64,000 bases of DNA from Phycisphaeraceae bacterium (GCA_029260595.1 JAJDCY010000010.1:1-64000); one strand, 5' to 3'. Positions 6,614 to 16,009 are shown, counted from the first letter of the stretch. Numbers and translations are program-made. Notes: generated by a model not told the origin, from the sequence alone.

Positions 6614-9565
6614 TTAGACCGTGCTATCGATGTCAAGGTACCGCTGCAGCAGTGCCTCGAGTGTCGGCGAAATCTGGCGCGGCGGCAGGTTCTTCTGCTT
6701 GCCCAGCGGGTTCAGCGGCGCGTTCTCATCGAGCGTCAGCTCAAGCTGCACCTCGGTGAAGTTGCCCGCACGGTCCTTCACACGGAACTCCAGGAGGATG
6801 AACTGCGACCCGTCGGCGCGCGTCTGCACCTCGAGCTTGGCCAGGTCCGACCCCTTGAACTTCTTCTTGAACTTCTTGACGCCGAAGCTGTCGTCAAGCA
6901 CGACGCCACGCACGGTGAAGCCCTTCTTCATCGCCAACGGGTTGAGCACCAGCGGGCGCTCCGGGTCCGCGACGAACTCTGGCGCTGTGACGTCTCCGTA
7001 CACCATGAACGTGCGCGTATGCCCGTCGATCTCGCGGGTGATCAGGTTCCACCCTTCGCGCAGGTCCACACGCTCCGTGTCGCGGATCTTCACACCGTCC
7101 TCGCCCGAGTAGACCAACCGGTATCCTTCGAGCCGGTTCGTGTACTTGCGGCTGCGCAGTTGCAGGTTCGGCGGGTAATCCGCCGGGTCGCCGATCAGCC
7201 CGTTGATCCGCGCATCCGTCTCGACGATAGACGGCGCCACGGCACCCCCGATCGCGATCCCGTACTCGTTCCAGATCGTCGCGTTGTCCTTGCCGATCAG
7301 CTCGTCCGGGACGTAGTCAGCCGACCCATCAGCGGGGAACGGCACGAAGTTTCCGGCCTGCTCGTGGTAGTACACCTGCTTCCCGGCGTACTTGATCAGG
7401 CCAAGCCGAACGATGTCCGGGTTGAACAGCCGCGTCAGGTCGCGGTCCTTGATGTTAAAGCTCGCCTGCATGAACACGTCGTACTGCTGCTGCCCGCGCG
7501 ACTGGCGATCGGTCATCGTGCCGAACTCAATCTCGCTACCGATGTGCACCTCGCGGTGGTCGCTGCGCGATGTCGTGATGGAAATGTTCTTGACGTTATT
7601 GAGGTAGCCGCCTTCGATATTCGTGATCCCGTTGCGGGGAACATCGATACCGACTTTCCATCCTTCAAGATTCACATTGAAGAAATCGATGTTACGCGTC
7701 ACGTTGTTTCGCCCGATCCCGGTGCCACTGGCTTTATCGAGGTTGCCGACGCCCCGGAAATTCGTCAATGCGGTCTGATTCGTGTACGGGATGAAGGCCG
7801 CACGGCTGCGCATGTTCCACGCGGTAAATCCGTCGAACACACTCTCGCCATCGTGCTTGGCGTTGAGCAGGTGGAACCAGGTCTCCAACCCGGTGTGCGA
7901 CGCGAATGCCTCGTTGTTCTCGAACTTTAGGATCGGGACACTGCCCACGGGGATGGACTCGCCCGTGATTCCATGGGCCCATTCGGCATCGGGCAGGTTA
8001 GCGACATCGAACTCCGCCACCGCACTACGGGTGAAGTAGATAAACGCCGCGTCCGGGTGGCCCGCTGCAACGTTATCAACCACTTCGATCCCGCCGCCCT
8101 GGAACCAGAACCCATGCCCGCCGTGGCCGAGATCGTGGATCTCTTCGCGTGACTCAAGCCCGTCACCCGACCCTTCCGATCGGATCGCGATGTTGCCGCG
8201 GAAAACGCCGCGCTCGTTGCCGTCTTCCGTCACAAAGTGCGCGCCAACAACGTCAAAAGAGACGTTGTCTTCCATAATCACGTAGCTATCGTGATTCACA
8301 AACCCCCAGCCGGGGCTGTCGACCACCGCGCTGCCCGTGATCACAGCCGGGTCCTCCGAACCTGGGCTGTTGCGGTGGAAGTGCGCCGCGTACCGCCCGC
8401 GCACGTTCTGTCCCGAGCCCTCGATCAACTCGCCGTCATCATCAAACAGCGGGTCATCAATGTGGTTGCGCTTGTCCGTTCGGCCGAGCCCGTAGAACCC
8501 GGCGTTGTGGATCTCGACATCGGGCGAGTGCATAAACATCGCGTGCCCGCGTCGCCCATTCTCGAACGGGTTCTCCGAGATCACGACCACGTTGCGCGTC
8601 ACGTTTGCGACGTAGACCGACAGATCATCCACCGGTGTCAGGTGGTGGTACTTGAGCGCATCGACGGTGATCTGATTCCCGGAAATAGACAGGATCTCGA
8701 ACTCTTCGTTCTGGTTCTTACGGTTGTGCGTGCCTGTCAGAACGATCCGATCGCCGGCCTGCCAATTCACCGGAGTCTCAGCCAGTTCGAGCACGGTATC
8801 CCCGCGTCGCGGCGCTTCGGCCAGTGCGACAAACCCGGTCTTCGCAGTGCCATAAATATTGGTCGTGCCGTGTGATATGAGCCCACGGCTCAACTGGTGC
8901 GGATCCCAATCGGTATCGATCTCGCCGCGGTCAGCAATCACAATCACCGCGTTCACATCAGCCGCGACGGGGTTGCTCTCACTACCAATATTTAACGTCC
9001 CGATCGGCGAGACGACGAACGTATCGACCATCACGCGGGTGTTGATATCGGTGGCGAAGTCCAGTGTTCCGTCTACACGGATCGTGCGGAGAGTGGTTGA
9101 ACTAAGCAGGTCGAATAGCACCGTCGTATCGGCGTGGATCAGCACGTTGGCGTCGGTCGTCGGCAGGTCGCCTATCCCATCGCCGGTGACGTCGGCCCAG
9201 GTGCTTGTGGACGACCAGGCGCCGTCGTTGATCGATCGATGGGTGGCATCCTCATGCTCAACCAAGGAGAGCAGCGCGAGGTGTTCATCTTGCTTATCGG
9301 GGTCGTCAGGGTGGGGATCGGTGGGCTCGTCGTCGTGATGGTCTTCGACAATGACCGGGGTGTGGTCATGGTGGTCGGTCAGCGCTGAACCCGGATCAAC
9401 CGTGCTCATCAGCACACGCGGTTCAAGCGGTTCCATGCCCAGCCATACATGACGGTCGGTCTGATCGATCAGGTCCAGGTCGGGTTGCCGGAGGCCGTCC
9501 GGTTTCGAATCACTATCAATGCCCGTGCCCGTGACGCGATCGCCGATACGTGTTGGTGTTACCAT
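6614..9565 (-). CDS. Giant G8-domain / parallel beta-helix surface protein with LEPR motif
   Basis: A 983-aa protein. Residues 47-54 read LEPRVLMS, the motif found near the N-terminus of many large planctomycete extracellular proteins. A His/Asp/Glu-rich low-complexity stretch follows at about 63-95, a possible metal-binding spacer. Residues of about 110-220 form a G8 domain (NDGAWSSTSTWAD start, eight conserved Gly, strand-rich), as in CEMIP/TMEM2 and fibrocystin proteins. The next 400 residues have right-handed beta-helix character, with HFHRNSPGSEDP and GFVNHDSYVIMEDNV segments typical of the G8/PbH1 arrangement. The C-terminal domain of about 150 residues has a beta-sandwich look. There is no PEP-CTERM tail. 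The start follows GGGAGG. Probable role: binding or processing of extracellular polysaccharide, by analogy with CEMIP. Confidence 0.88.
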   Translation of the reverse strand: MVTPTRIGDRVTGTGIDSDSKPDGLRQPDLDLIDQTDRHVWLGMEPLEPRVLMSTVDPGSALTDHHDHTPVIVEDHHDDEPTDPHPDDPDKQDEHLALLSLVEHEDATHRSINDGAWSSTSTWADVTGDGIGDLPTTDANVLIHADTTVLFDLLSSTTLRTIRVDGTLDFATDINTRVMVDTFVVSPIGTLNIGSESNPVAADVNAVIVIADRGEIDTDWDPHQLSRGLISHGTTNIYGTAKTGFVALAEAPRRGDTVLELAETPVNWQAGDRIVLTGTHNRKNQNEEFEILSISGNQITVDALKYHHLTPVDDLSVYVANVTRNVVVISENPFENGRRGHAMFMHSPDVEIHNAGFYGLGRTDKRNHIDDPLFDDDGELIEGSGQNVRGRYAAHFHRNSPGSEDPAVITGSAVVDSPGWGFVNHDSYVIMEDNVSFDVVGAHFVTEDGNERGVFRGNIAIRSEGSGDGLESREEIHDLGHGGHGFWFQGGGIEVVDNVAAGHPDAAFIYFTRSAVAEFDVANLPDAEWAHGITGESIPVGSVPILKFENNEAFASHTGLETWFHLLNAKHDGESVFDGFTAWNMRSRAAFIPYTNQTALTNFRGVGNLDKASGTGIGRNNVTRNIDFFNVNLEGWKVGIDVPRNGITNIEGGYLNNVKNISITTSRSDHREVHIGSEIEFGTMTDRQSRGQQQYDVFMQASFNIKDRDLTRLFNPDIVRLGLIKYAGKQVYYHEQAGNFVPFPADGSADYVPDELIGKDNATIWNEYGIAIGGAVAPSIVETDARINGLIGDPADYPPNLQLRSRKYTNRLEGYRLVYSGEDGVKIRDTERVDLREGWNLITREIDGHTRTFMVYGDVTAPEFVADPERPLVLNPLAMKKGFTVRGVVLDDSFGVKKFKKKFKGSDLAKLEVQTRADGSQFILLEFRVKDRAGNFTEVQLELTLDENAPLNPLGKQKNLPPRQISPTLEALLQRYLDIDSTV

Positions 9566-9828
9566 ACCTGTCTTTTTCCTCCCAAAGGGTGCAGGGTGTG
9601 CGCGGTCGGCCTCCGCCCGGCTACGCCGCCGGGAGTTGAACCAACCATACGATTAAAGACCACGCAGCCAAACGGCTGCGCAGAAATTTTTCAATGTTTC
9701 TCGGCCCAATCGGGCTTACAGTAGCGGTCGCCTTACTGGCGGGCGTGTAGCGGACAAAAGACCTGAAACACCCGCAACGGCGATACCCCGGAAACGAAAC
9801 AGGTAGGATTCTTGGCGAGACTTACTCA
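9566..9828 (-). promoter_or_regulatory. Long structured 5' leader of the G8 protein gene
   Basis: From the predicted start of transcription near 9829 to the start codon at 9565 there are about 264 nt with no gene. The transcript can form at least three compact hairpins: GCCC-4-GGGC at 9704-9715, a 7-bp stem CGCAGCC-4-GGCTGCG at 9663-9680, and CCCGGC-6-GCCGGG at 9616-9633. The last lies shortly before the ribosome-binding site GGGAGG. It matches no riboswitch consensus that I know. Confidence 0.45.
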
Positions 9829-9834
9829 GAAAGG

Positions 9835-9862
9835 ATAATACGAACACGCGCACGTTTGTCAA
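9835..9862 (-). promoter_or_regulatory. Sigma-70-type promoter for the G8 protein gene
   Basis: On the minus strand TTGACA (complement of 9857-9862) is followed after 16 bases by TATTAT (complement of 9835-9840). The -35 box is perfect and the -10 has 5 of 6 matches. It lies between two minus-strand genes and points at the G8 protein gene. Confidence 0.65.
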
Positions 9863-9925
9863 TACCTTTTGCGGAATATTATGAATAAAGATTTGACGCC
9901 GAAATTGAGCGCTTACGCAACCTCA

Positions 9926-10822
9926 TCACCCCGAGTCGTCGAGGTATCGCGACGTCAGCCCGCCGTAAGCGTCCGTGCGGCGGTCGCGCAAGAACGGCCA
10001 ACCCTGCCGTGCCTCGTCGATCAGCCGCAGGTCGCAGTCCACCACCGCGACATGATCCCCGTCGGCCGGCGCCTCAGCGATGATCCGACCACCCGGGTCC
10101 ACGACGAAGCTCGATCCCCAAAAAGTTAGCTCGCCCTCGACACCGACCCGGTTGACCGCGGCGACGAATACCCCGTTGGTAATCGCGTGCGCCCGCTGCA
10201 CGGTCTGCCATGCCTCGCGCTGACGGGCACGCTCATCCGGCGACTCTTCGTCCGCATACCCGATCGCGGTTGGGTAGAGCAGCACCTGCGCCCCGCGCAG
10301 CGCCGTCAACCTCGCCGCCTCCGGGAACCACTGGTCCCAGCAAACCAGCAGCCCCACGCGCCCGTGCGCGGTCTCGGGCGCCTGCCACCCCGGTTCGCCC
10401 GCATCACCCGGCGTGAAATAAAACTTCTCGTAAAACCGTGGATCGTCCGGGATGTGCATCTTCCGATACCGTGCGACGAGATTTCCGTTGCGCCCAATCA
10501 ACGCAGTCGTGTTGTGATAAACACCAGCCGCCCGCCGCTCGAAGATCGACGCCGAGATCTCGATCCCCAATTCGACGGCGAGTTCACTCATCCTCCGTGT
10601 TGTCGGCCCGGGGATCGGCTCGGCCAACTCGAACAGCGCCGCGTTCTCCGTCTGTGGGAAGTACTGCCCGGTGAATAACTCCTGCGTTACGACCAGATGA
10701 GCGCCCTGGACCGCCGCGTCGCGAATCATCTCGCACGCACGGCCGAGATTGGCCGATGCATCCGCACCGCAAGCATGCTGGATCAGCCCGACACGAAAAA
10801 TTGACTCAGAGTCCGTCGCCAT
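9926..10822 (-). CDS. aguB: Carbon-nitrogen hydrolase, probable N-carbamoylputrescine amidase
   Basis: A nitrilase-superfamily amidase of 298 aa. The catalytic triad is visible as Glu48 (TQELF), Lys121 (RYRKMHIP) and Cys161 (LLVCWDQWFPE). The segment KMHIPDDPRFYEKFYFTPGD and the CWDQWFPEAARLTALRGA block are characteristic of N-carbamoylputrescine amidases, which make putrescine, CO2 and ammonia in the agmatine route of polyamine synthesis. The ATG at 10822 gives the usual family length; an upstream ATG at 10873 would add 17 residues that do not look conserved. No agmatine deiminase gene is adjacent, so the substrate is assigned by similarity only. The gene is divergent from the MATE transporter gene. 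Confidence 0.85.
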   Translation of the reverse strand: MATDSESIFRVGLIQHACGADASANLGRACEMIRDAAVQGAHLVVTQELFTGQYFPQTENAALFELAEPIPGPTTRRMSELAVELGIEISASIFERRAAGVYHNTTALIGRNGNLVARYRKMHIPDDPRFYEKFYFTPGDAGEPGWQAPETAHGRVGLLVCWDQWFPEAARLTALRGAQVLLYPTAIGYADEESPDERARQREAWQTVQRAHAITNGVFVAAVNRVGVEGELTFWGSSFVVDPGGRIIAEAPADGDHVAVVDCDLRLIDEARQGWPFLRDRRTDAYGGLTSRYLDDSG

Positions 10823-11063
10823 TCCAGGCCAAGGCCCCACACTACGACTTTCAGAAACGACGCCAACCGACATCCGGTCCGGCGAGCCATCGGATGCCTA
10901 TCATAGGCTCCGCCCGGGCGCTCCCGCTCGGGAGACCCGCAGGAGCCTTGGTGATTCGCTAAATGATCCGCAGTTCCGGGAATGCCTCAGTGGTCTTCCT
11001 GGATCCTTGATCGCGGCCAAGACGCTTAGTTATGCAGAACCTCACGACGCCCAACGCCGCCGC

Positions 11064-12545
11064 ATGAAGCCTCCCCCGAACAATGCCACACGCCCCGCCG
11101 CGCTCGAAGGCGACCTGCCCGTGCCCGCTCGCCTTGACTGCGAGCGCATCCAGGCCACGACCCCATCAGGGCGACGCCGACTCCAGGGGAAACTCGGCGG
11201 CTTGTCGTTGCCCCGCCAAGTCGCGGTGCTCGCCGTTTGGCCACTGCTCGAACAATTCATGGCCTTCCTCGTCGGCACGGTCGACCTGATGTTGGCCGGG
11301 CGGCTCGACCCCGCCGAACTGCAGGTCGCCGCGACCGACGCCCTCGGTACGACCAGCTATGTGACCTGGCTGATGTCGATGATCTACTCCTCGATCGGCG
11401 TCGGCGCGACGGCGCTGGTCGCCCGCGCGGTAGGGGGCCGGCACAAGCGGATGGTCCACGCGACCCTCGGCCAGTCGCTCCTGTTGGCCGCGGTTATCGG
11501 CCTTGTCGTTGGTGCCGGTGTGTTCGCGGCCGCGCCGTGGATCGGCTGGGCGGCGAATCTCTCCGGCGACGGGATCGCGCTGAACAACCTCTATCTCCGC
11601 ACCGTCGCATACGCCGCGCCGATGAGCGCCCTGCTGTTGGTCGGCAGTGCCTGCCTGCGCGGCGCCGGCGACACACGCACCCCGTTCCTCGTCATGGCGG
11701 TCGTCAACACCGTGAACATCGTGGCCAGCATCTTGTTCGTGTTCGGGCCCGCGCCATGGGGTGGGCACGGCGTCGGCGGGATCGCAGCCGGCACGGTGAT
11801 CGCCTGGGCCGCCGGCTTGACCCTCATCCTGTTCGCACTGTTGCGCGATTGGGGCGCGATCCGCCTGCACCCACACCGCCTTTGGCCACACTGGACCACC
11901 CTTCGCCGGCTCATCCGCGTTGGCATGCCCGCGATGTTCGAGCGTGTCGGGGGGATGTGGGTCGCCAACTTCCTCGTGCTGATGGTCGTTGGCGGGATCG
12001 GATCCGAAGGACTGATTGGCGCACACATGATCGCGATCCGCATCGAGTCCTTGAGCTTTCTCTCCGGCTTCGCGCTCAGCACCGCCGCCGCAACGCTCAC
12101 CGGCCAATACCTCGGCCTCGGCCAACCCGACCAGGCCCGCCGGGCCGCAACATTATGTTGGAAGTACGGCGCGATCTTCATGGGCCTGCTCGGCGTCGCA
12201 TTCACCGTCGCACCGGATGCGTTTGCTCGGATCATCACCTCCAACCCCGTGGTCGTGGAGCACAGCCTCACGCCCATCAGGATCTGCGGCCCGATCCAGG
12301 TGTTCTTCGCAACACAGATGATCCTCGGCGGCGCGCTCCGCGGTGCCGGCGATACGCGTGCCGCGATGTGGATCACCACACTATCGATGTTCCTGCTACG
12401 CCTCCCGGGGGTCTACATCGCAGGCGTGTGGCTGGGCCTGGGGCTAAACGGGATCTGGGTCGTGCTCTGTTCGGAACTCGTCCTACGCGGTGTGTTCTTC
12501 GGGACTCGTTTCTTACGCGGTAAGTGGATGGACATCGACGTCTAG
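11064..12545 (+). CDS. MATE-family multidrug/cation efflux transporter
   Basis: A 493-aa polytopic membrane protein with about 12 hydrophobic helices in two similar halves. Both halves carry the CLRGAGDTRTP / ALRGAGDTRAA motif that marks MATE (MatE, NorM-like) antiporters, and the first half has GTVDLMLAGRL. Such proteins export drugs or metabolites in exchange for H+ or Na+. The frame is open upstream into the amidase gene, but the first credible start is the ATG at 11064 (MKPPPNN), followed by a hydrophilic N-terminal segment of about 55 residues before helix 1. No clear ribosome-binding site precedes it, so the start is uncertain. Substrate unknown. Confidence 0.88.
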   Translation: MKPPPNNATRPAALEGDLPVPARLDCERIQATTPSGRRRLQGKLGGLSLPRQVAVLAVWPLLEQFMAFLVGTVDLMLAGRLDPAELQVAATDALGTTSYVTWLMSMIYSSIGVGATALVARAVGGRHKRMVHATLGQSLLLAAVIGLVVGAGVFAAAPWIGWAANLSGDGIALNNLYLRTVAYAAPMSALLLVGSACLRGAGDTRTPFLVMAVVNTVNIVASILFVFGPAPWGGHGVGGIAAGTVIAWAAGLTLILFALLRDWGAIRLHPHRLWPHWTTLRRLIRVGMPAMFERVGGMWVANFLVLMVVGGIGSEGLIGAHMIAIRIESLSFLSGFALSTAAATLTGQYLGLGQPDQARRAATLCWKYGAIFMGLLGVAFTVAPDAFARIITSNPVVVEHSLTPIRICGPIQVFFATQMILGGALRGAGDTRAAMWITTLSMFLLRLPGVYIAGVWLGLGLNGIWVVLCSELVLRGVFFGTRFLRGKWMDIDV

Positions 12546-12594
12546 CCTGCCCACGATCAGCGGACAAGCGCCGATCGCCTGCTAAACTTTGGTG

Positions 12595-13467
12595 ATGGAG
12601 CCCTTCCCGGTTGATCGCTTGATGTTCAGCGGTGACGCGCCTGTAATCATGGGCATCCTCAACGTCACTCCGGACAGCTTCTCCGACGGCGGGTCGTATA
12701 AGACAGAAGAGGATGCGATCGCCGCCGGGATCGAGTTGGTGCGCCAGGGCGCGCGCATCATCGACATCGGCGGCGAGTCAACGCGCCCGGGGGCACAACG
12801 CATCTCTGCCATCGAACAAATCCGCCGCGTCACCGGCGTGATCCGCGGCATCACCGACCACTACAAGTCCGACATCAACCGCCCACTGCTTAGCATCGAC
12901 ACAACGCTCGCCGAAGTCGCCGAGGCAGCGCTCGACGCCGGCGCATCCATCGTCAACGATGTCTCCGCAGGTCGCGAAGACCCACAGATATTCGACCTTA
13001 CCGCGCAGCGTGGCACCGCGCTGATCCTCATGCACATGCAGGGCACACCGCAGACGATGCAGCATCGCCCGCAGTACCAGCACGCTATCCGTGAGATCAC
13101 GCAGTTCCTGCTGGAGCGCACCGAGACAGCCAAGGCCAGTGGTGTGCGGCCGAACCGGATTGTCCTCGACCCCGGTATCGGCTTCGGCAAGACCACCGAG
13201 CACAACATCGAGATTTTGGCGAGCCTGCCGCGACTTACCGAACTGGGATACCCAGTGATGCTCGGCGCCAGCCGCAAGCGGTTTTTCGGCGAAGTGTGTC
13301 AGGCGGAATCCGCGTCAAATCGCCTCGGCGGAACCTGTGCGACAACGGCACTCGGTGTTGCCGCCGGGGTCGCGGTGTTTCGTGTGCACGACGTCGAAGC
13401 CAACCGCCAAGCGCTCCAGGTCGCGCTGGCGCTTCGCCGCAATCGCGATCAGCCTTCTGCGACCTGA
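12595..13467 (+). CDS. folP: Dihydropteroate synthase
   Basis: Condenses 6-hydroxymethyl-7,8-dihydropterin diphosphate with 4-aminobenzoate to give dihydropteroate in folate synthesis (EC 2.5.1.15). The 290-aa protein has both DHPS signatures: NVTPDSFSDGG (23-33) and DIGGESTRPG (57-66). It also has the SIDTT, NDVSAG, ALILMHMQGTP, LDPGIGFGKT and LGASRKRF blocks that line the pterin and pABA sites. The ATG at 12595 is preceded by in-frame TTG and GTG codons (12589, 12592) and there is no clear ribosome-binding site. It lies 49 bases after the MATE transporter gene and may share its transcript. Confidence 0.96.
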   Translation: MEPFPVDRLMFSGDAPVIMGILNVTPDSFSDGGSYKTEEDAIAAGIELVRQGARIIDIGGESTRPGAQRISAIEQIRRVTGVIRGITDHYKSDINRPLLSIDTTLAEVAEAALDAGASIVNDVSAGREDPQIFDLTAQRGTALILMHMQGTPQTMQHRPQYQHAIREITQFLLERTETAKASGVRPNRIVLDPGIGFGKTTEHNIEILASLPRLTELGYPVMLGASRKRFFGEVCQAESASNRLGGTCATTALGVAAGVAVFRVHDVEANRQALQVALALRRNRDQPSAT

Positions 13468-13470
13468 TAC

Positions 13471-13503
13471 AAAAAAACATCACACCGCCCGTGCGGTGTG
13501 ATG
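13471..13503 (-). terminator. Rho-independent terminator of the small lipoprotein gene
   Basis: On the minus strand an 11-bp perfect stem with a 4-base loop (13478-13503, arms GCGGTGTGATG and complement) is followed by seven T (13471-13477). It is oriented to end transcription of the lipoprotein gene at 13566-13859. It also lies just past the stop of folP and may help end that transcript from the other side. Confidence 0.85.
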
Positions 13504-13565
13504 CCATCAAGTCAATGAGTCTGCGCTGCCGCCCGATACGGCTCGCGTCCGACCAGTGCCGGGAC

Positions 13566-13859
13566 TTAGTTGCCCGGTTGGGTTGTAGGTGCCGTGGTCG
13601 GCATCTTCGATTTCATGTCTTTCGCCGCTGCCGCGATTTCATCGACCGCGTCTTCGGCTACCTCTTCCGCCTCCTCGGCCATTTTCTTTAGGTCATGTGC
13701 TCCACCTTTAGCGGATTCTTCTGCGTCGGCTGCGTGATCGTGACCTGCGTGCTCATCAGGTGCGGCCGCCTTGTCGCCACCGTCACACCCGGCCAACCCG
13801 AATGCGAATGCTGCGAACACTGCGATCATCATGGTCATGAATCGTGAAGTCTTGGGCAT
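13566..13859 (-). CDS. Small charged lipoprotein, 97 aa
   Basis: A lipoprotein signal with a lipobox FGLAGC ends at Cys25. The mature part is short, starts with a His/Asp-rich stretch (DEHAGHDHAADAEE) and continues as a Lys/Glu/Ala helix (KKMAEEAEEVAEDAVDEIAAAAKDM). It ends in a PTTAPTTQP tail also used by another secreted protein in this window. AAGGAG lies about 9 bases before the ATG, and a strong terminator follows. No family is recognised; abundance and a structural or metal-buffering role are guesses. Confidence 0.78.
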   Translation of the reverse strand: MPKTSRFMTMMIAVFAAFAFGLAGCDGGDKAAAPDEHAGHDHAADAEESAKGGAHDLKKMAEEAEEVAEDAVDEIAAAAKDMKSKMPTTAPTTQPGN

Positions 13860-14013
13860 GGTTGATGCTCCTTCTAGGGGTAAGCTCGGTCGGGTTGCCT
13901 TGAACCACTTCTCTACGTGGGCGAACCTTGCGCCTGCGGCCTAGGCATTATATACTCGGGTCGAAGAATCCCATAACCGGCCGCATTGTTCGATTCCGAG
14001 GAGGTTCCCCGTC

Positions 14014-14886
14014 ATGGTACAGCTTGTTGCGGTGGTCTTGGTGCTCTTGCAGCCCCAACGTGTGTATTTCCAGCCCGATCAGCCGATCCCGGTGGCGATC
14101 GACACCGCCCTGTTCGCGCAATCCGCAGCCCCCGGCGAGACTAAGCTGGCCCTTCTCTCACCCACCGGCAAGCTTCGGCTGATGGTGCCGTTCGATGCCT
14201 CCGCCGAAAGCGTTGATCTCAACAAAATATTTCCCGGCGAGGATGGAATCTGGGACGGCCGAGTCCATTACGTCCAGGCGCTGTCGGGCGGTGAACCGAT
14301 CGGATCACCGCTGGTCGTCGTCCCGCTGTTGCAGCCGCACCGCGCCCGTGTCCGCGATCCGGACGCCCTGCGGATCGAGGTCGAACACAACGCCGTGCTC
14401 CATACCGACCAAGGCGACATCACTATCCGGCTGCTCCCACAGTACGCACCCAACACAGCCGATCACTTCGCCACGCTCGTCGAGCGCGGGTTCTACACCC
14501 ACATCCCGTTCCACAGGATCCTGCCCGGCTTCGTCATCCAGGGCGGCGACCCGACCGGCACCGGCCAGGGCGGCCCCGGCTACCAGATCGACCTTGAGCC
14601 CTCGCCCGCGCAACACAGCAAGGGGATCGTGTCCATGGCCCGCCAGGGTCACGACGTGAACACCGGCGGATCACAGTTTTTCATCTGCCTCTCGCGCGAT
14701 CAGTGTCGTGGGCTCGATGGGCAGTATGCGGTGTTTGGAGAGGTTGTCGATGGGCTCGACGCGGTCGATAAGATCGCCGCAGTTGAGTTGGCGGACCCCA
14801 CAGCCGGCCGGCCGGCCGAACCGCCCAGGATCCTGTCCGCCGAGTTGATCCCAGCACCACCGCGCGCCATCGACGACAGCCAATAG
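14014..14886 (+). CDS. Cyclophilin-type peptidyl-prolyl cis-trans isomerase with N-terminal extension
   Basis: The last 165 residues of this 290-aa protein form a cyclophilin domain: DQGDITIRLLPQYAPNTADHF, FHRILPGFVIQGGDPTGTG, GGSQFFICL and YAVFGEVVDGLDAVDKI, including the catalytic Arg and Phe-Gln positions. It catalyses proline isomerisation during protein folding. The first 115 residues are a beta-rich extension of unknown family (VYFQPDQPIPVAID, KLRLMVPFDASA). The N-terminus has only a short hydrophobic run (LVAVVLVLL), so export is possible but uncertain. AGGAGG precedes the ATG by 8 bases. Confidence 0.9.
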   Translation: MVQLVAVVLVLLQPQRVYFQPDQPIPVAIDTALFAQSAAPGETKLALLSPTGKLRLMVPFDASAESVDLNKIFPGEDGIWDGRVHYVQALSGGEPIGSPLVVVPLLQPHRARVRDPDALRIEVEHNAVLHTDQGDITIRLLPQYAPNTADHFATLVERGFYTHIPFHRILPGFVIQGGDPTGTGQGGPGYQIDLEPSPAQHSKGIVSMARQGHDVNTGGSQFFICLSRDQCRGLDGQYAVFGEVVDGLDAVDKIAAVELADPTAGRPAEPPRILSAELIPAPPRAIDDSQ

Positions 14887-14938
14887 CATCCGCGTCATGC
14901 GGCGGATCGCCCTCGGCGGCCACGCGTAGGATCACCCG

Positions 14939-15880
14939 ATGCGCATCGTTCTGCTGGGCGACATCCACCACTACCGCCTGATGGTCCCGCCGTGGCAGTT
15001 ACTCGGTAAGCGCCTCCTAGGCCAAGCCAACCTCTGGCTCAACCGCAGGCACAGCTTTGATCCGTCACTGCTCAACCCCGTCATCGATCGCATCGCCGAC
15101 GTCGCCCCAGACCTGATCCTGCTAAGCGGCGACCTGACCACCACCGCGTTGCGCACCGAGTTCGCCGACATCGCCGAGCAACTCGCCCCGCTGACCGACC
15201 GCTTCCAAACCGTCATCGTGCCCGGCAACCACGACCGCTACACCTTCTCCGCCACGCGGTCGCGCCTGATGGAACAGATGCTCCCCGGCCATGTCCCCAC
15301 CGAGTGGCCGCACCACCGCCAACTCACCGATCGCTGGCACCTGCTCGCGATCAACTCCGCCGTCCCGCGCATCGCTAACTCGCGAGGCCGCATCGGACGC
15401 GAGCAACTCACCGGCATCCGCCGCGTGTGTAGCCGACTAACCGACCAGGACGCGCTCGTTGTGTTGTGTCACTACCCCGTCAAGGCGCCCCCGCGATCGC
15501 TCCCGCTCACCTGGGACCACAAGCTCGCCGACTCGCGCCAACTCCGCCACATCCTCACCCGCTGCCCCGCCCGTCTGCTCTACCTGCACGGACACATCCA
15601 CAAGCCGTGGTGCTGGCAACCCAAGGGCAGCAACCAATCCCACTTCACCTACATCAACGCCGGCTCACCCTGCCAGACCAGCAAAAAGCACCCGCTCGGC
15701 CAGGGCTTCTGGCAAATCGACCTGCCTCCTCAAGCCTACGACACCCTCGCAGTCACCCACCATGTTCCGTCCGGCAACCGTCACACCAAGCCCGCCGACC
15801 ACCAGTGGATCACCCGCTCGTTACCCCGCACAAATGTAAGCACTACGGGCATCGTCAGGGATGCTGCGCCACCGGGTTAG
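14939..15880 (+). CDS. Calcineurin-like metallophosphoesterase
   Basis: A 313-aa protein with the complete metal-binding motif set of the family: GDIHH at residues 7-11, SGDLT, GNHDR, a His in VLCHYP and HGHIHKP. It hydrolyses a phosphate ester; the substrate (nucleotide, phospholipid or cyclic nucleotide) cannot be told from sequence. AGGAT lies 5 bases before the ATG. It is 52 bases after the cyclophilin gene and may be cotranscribed. The C-terminal 40 residues (after DTLAVTHHVP) are outside the domain. Confidence 0.88.
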   Translation: MRIVLLGDIHHYRLMVPPWQLLGKRLLGQANLWLNRRHSFDPSLLNPVIDRIADVAPDLILLSGDLTTTALRTEFADIAEQLAPLTDRFQTVIVPGNHDRYTFSATRSRLMEQMLPGHVPTEWPHHRQLTDRWHLLAINSAVPRIANSRGRIGREQLTGIRRVCSRLTDQDALVVLCHYPVKAPPRSLPLTWDHKLADSRQLRHILTRCPARLLYLHGHIHKPWCWQPKGSNQSHFTYINAGSPCQTSKKHPLGQGFWQIDLPPQAYDTLAVTHHVPSGNRHTKPADHQWITRSLPRTNVSTTGIVRDAAPPG

Positions 15881-16009
15881 AATAGGTTCAGGCGAGACAC
15901 TTCACCGCCCGCTCGTGGATCGCCAGCGTGATCGTGCCGATCTTCAGAAAGTGGCGCGGCGACTTGCCACCTGGCCGCCAAGCGAACCCGTCTGTGAAAG
16001 GGCATCCCG

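Noticed and set aside
15881..16009. Possible glmS ribozyme in the glmS leader
   Set aside because: The 129-base leader shows no conserved ribozyme core or the expected pseudoknot arms by eye.
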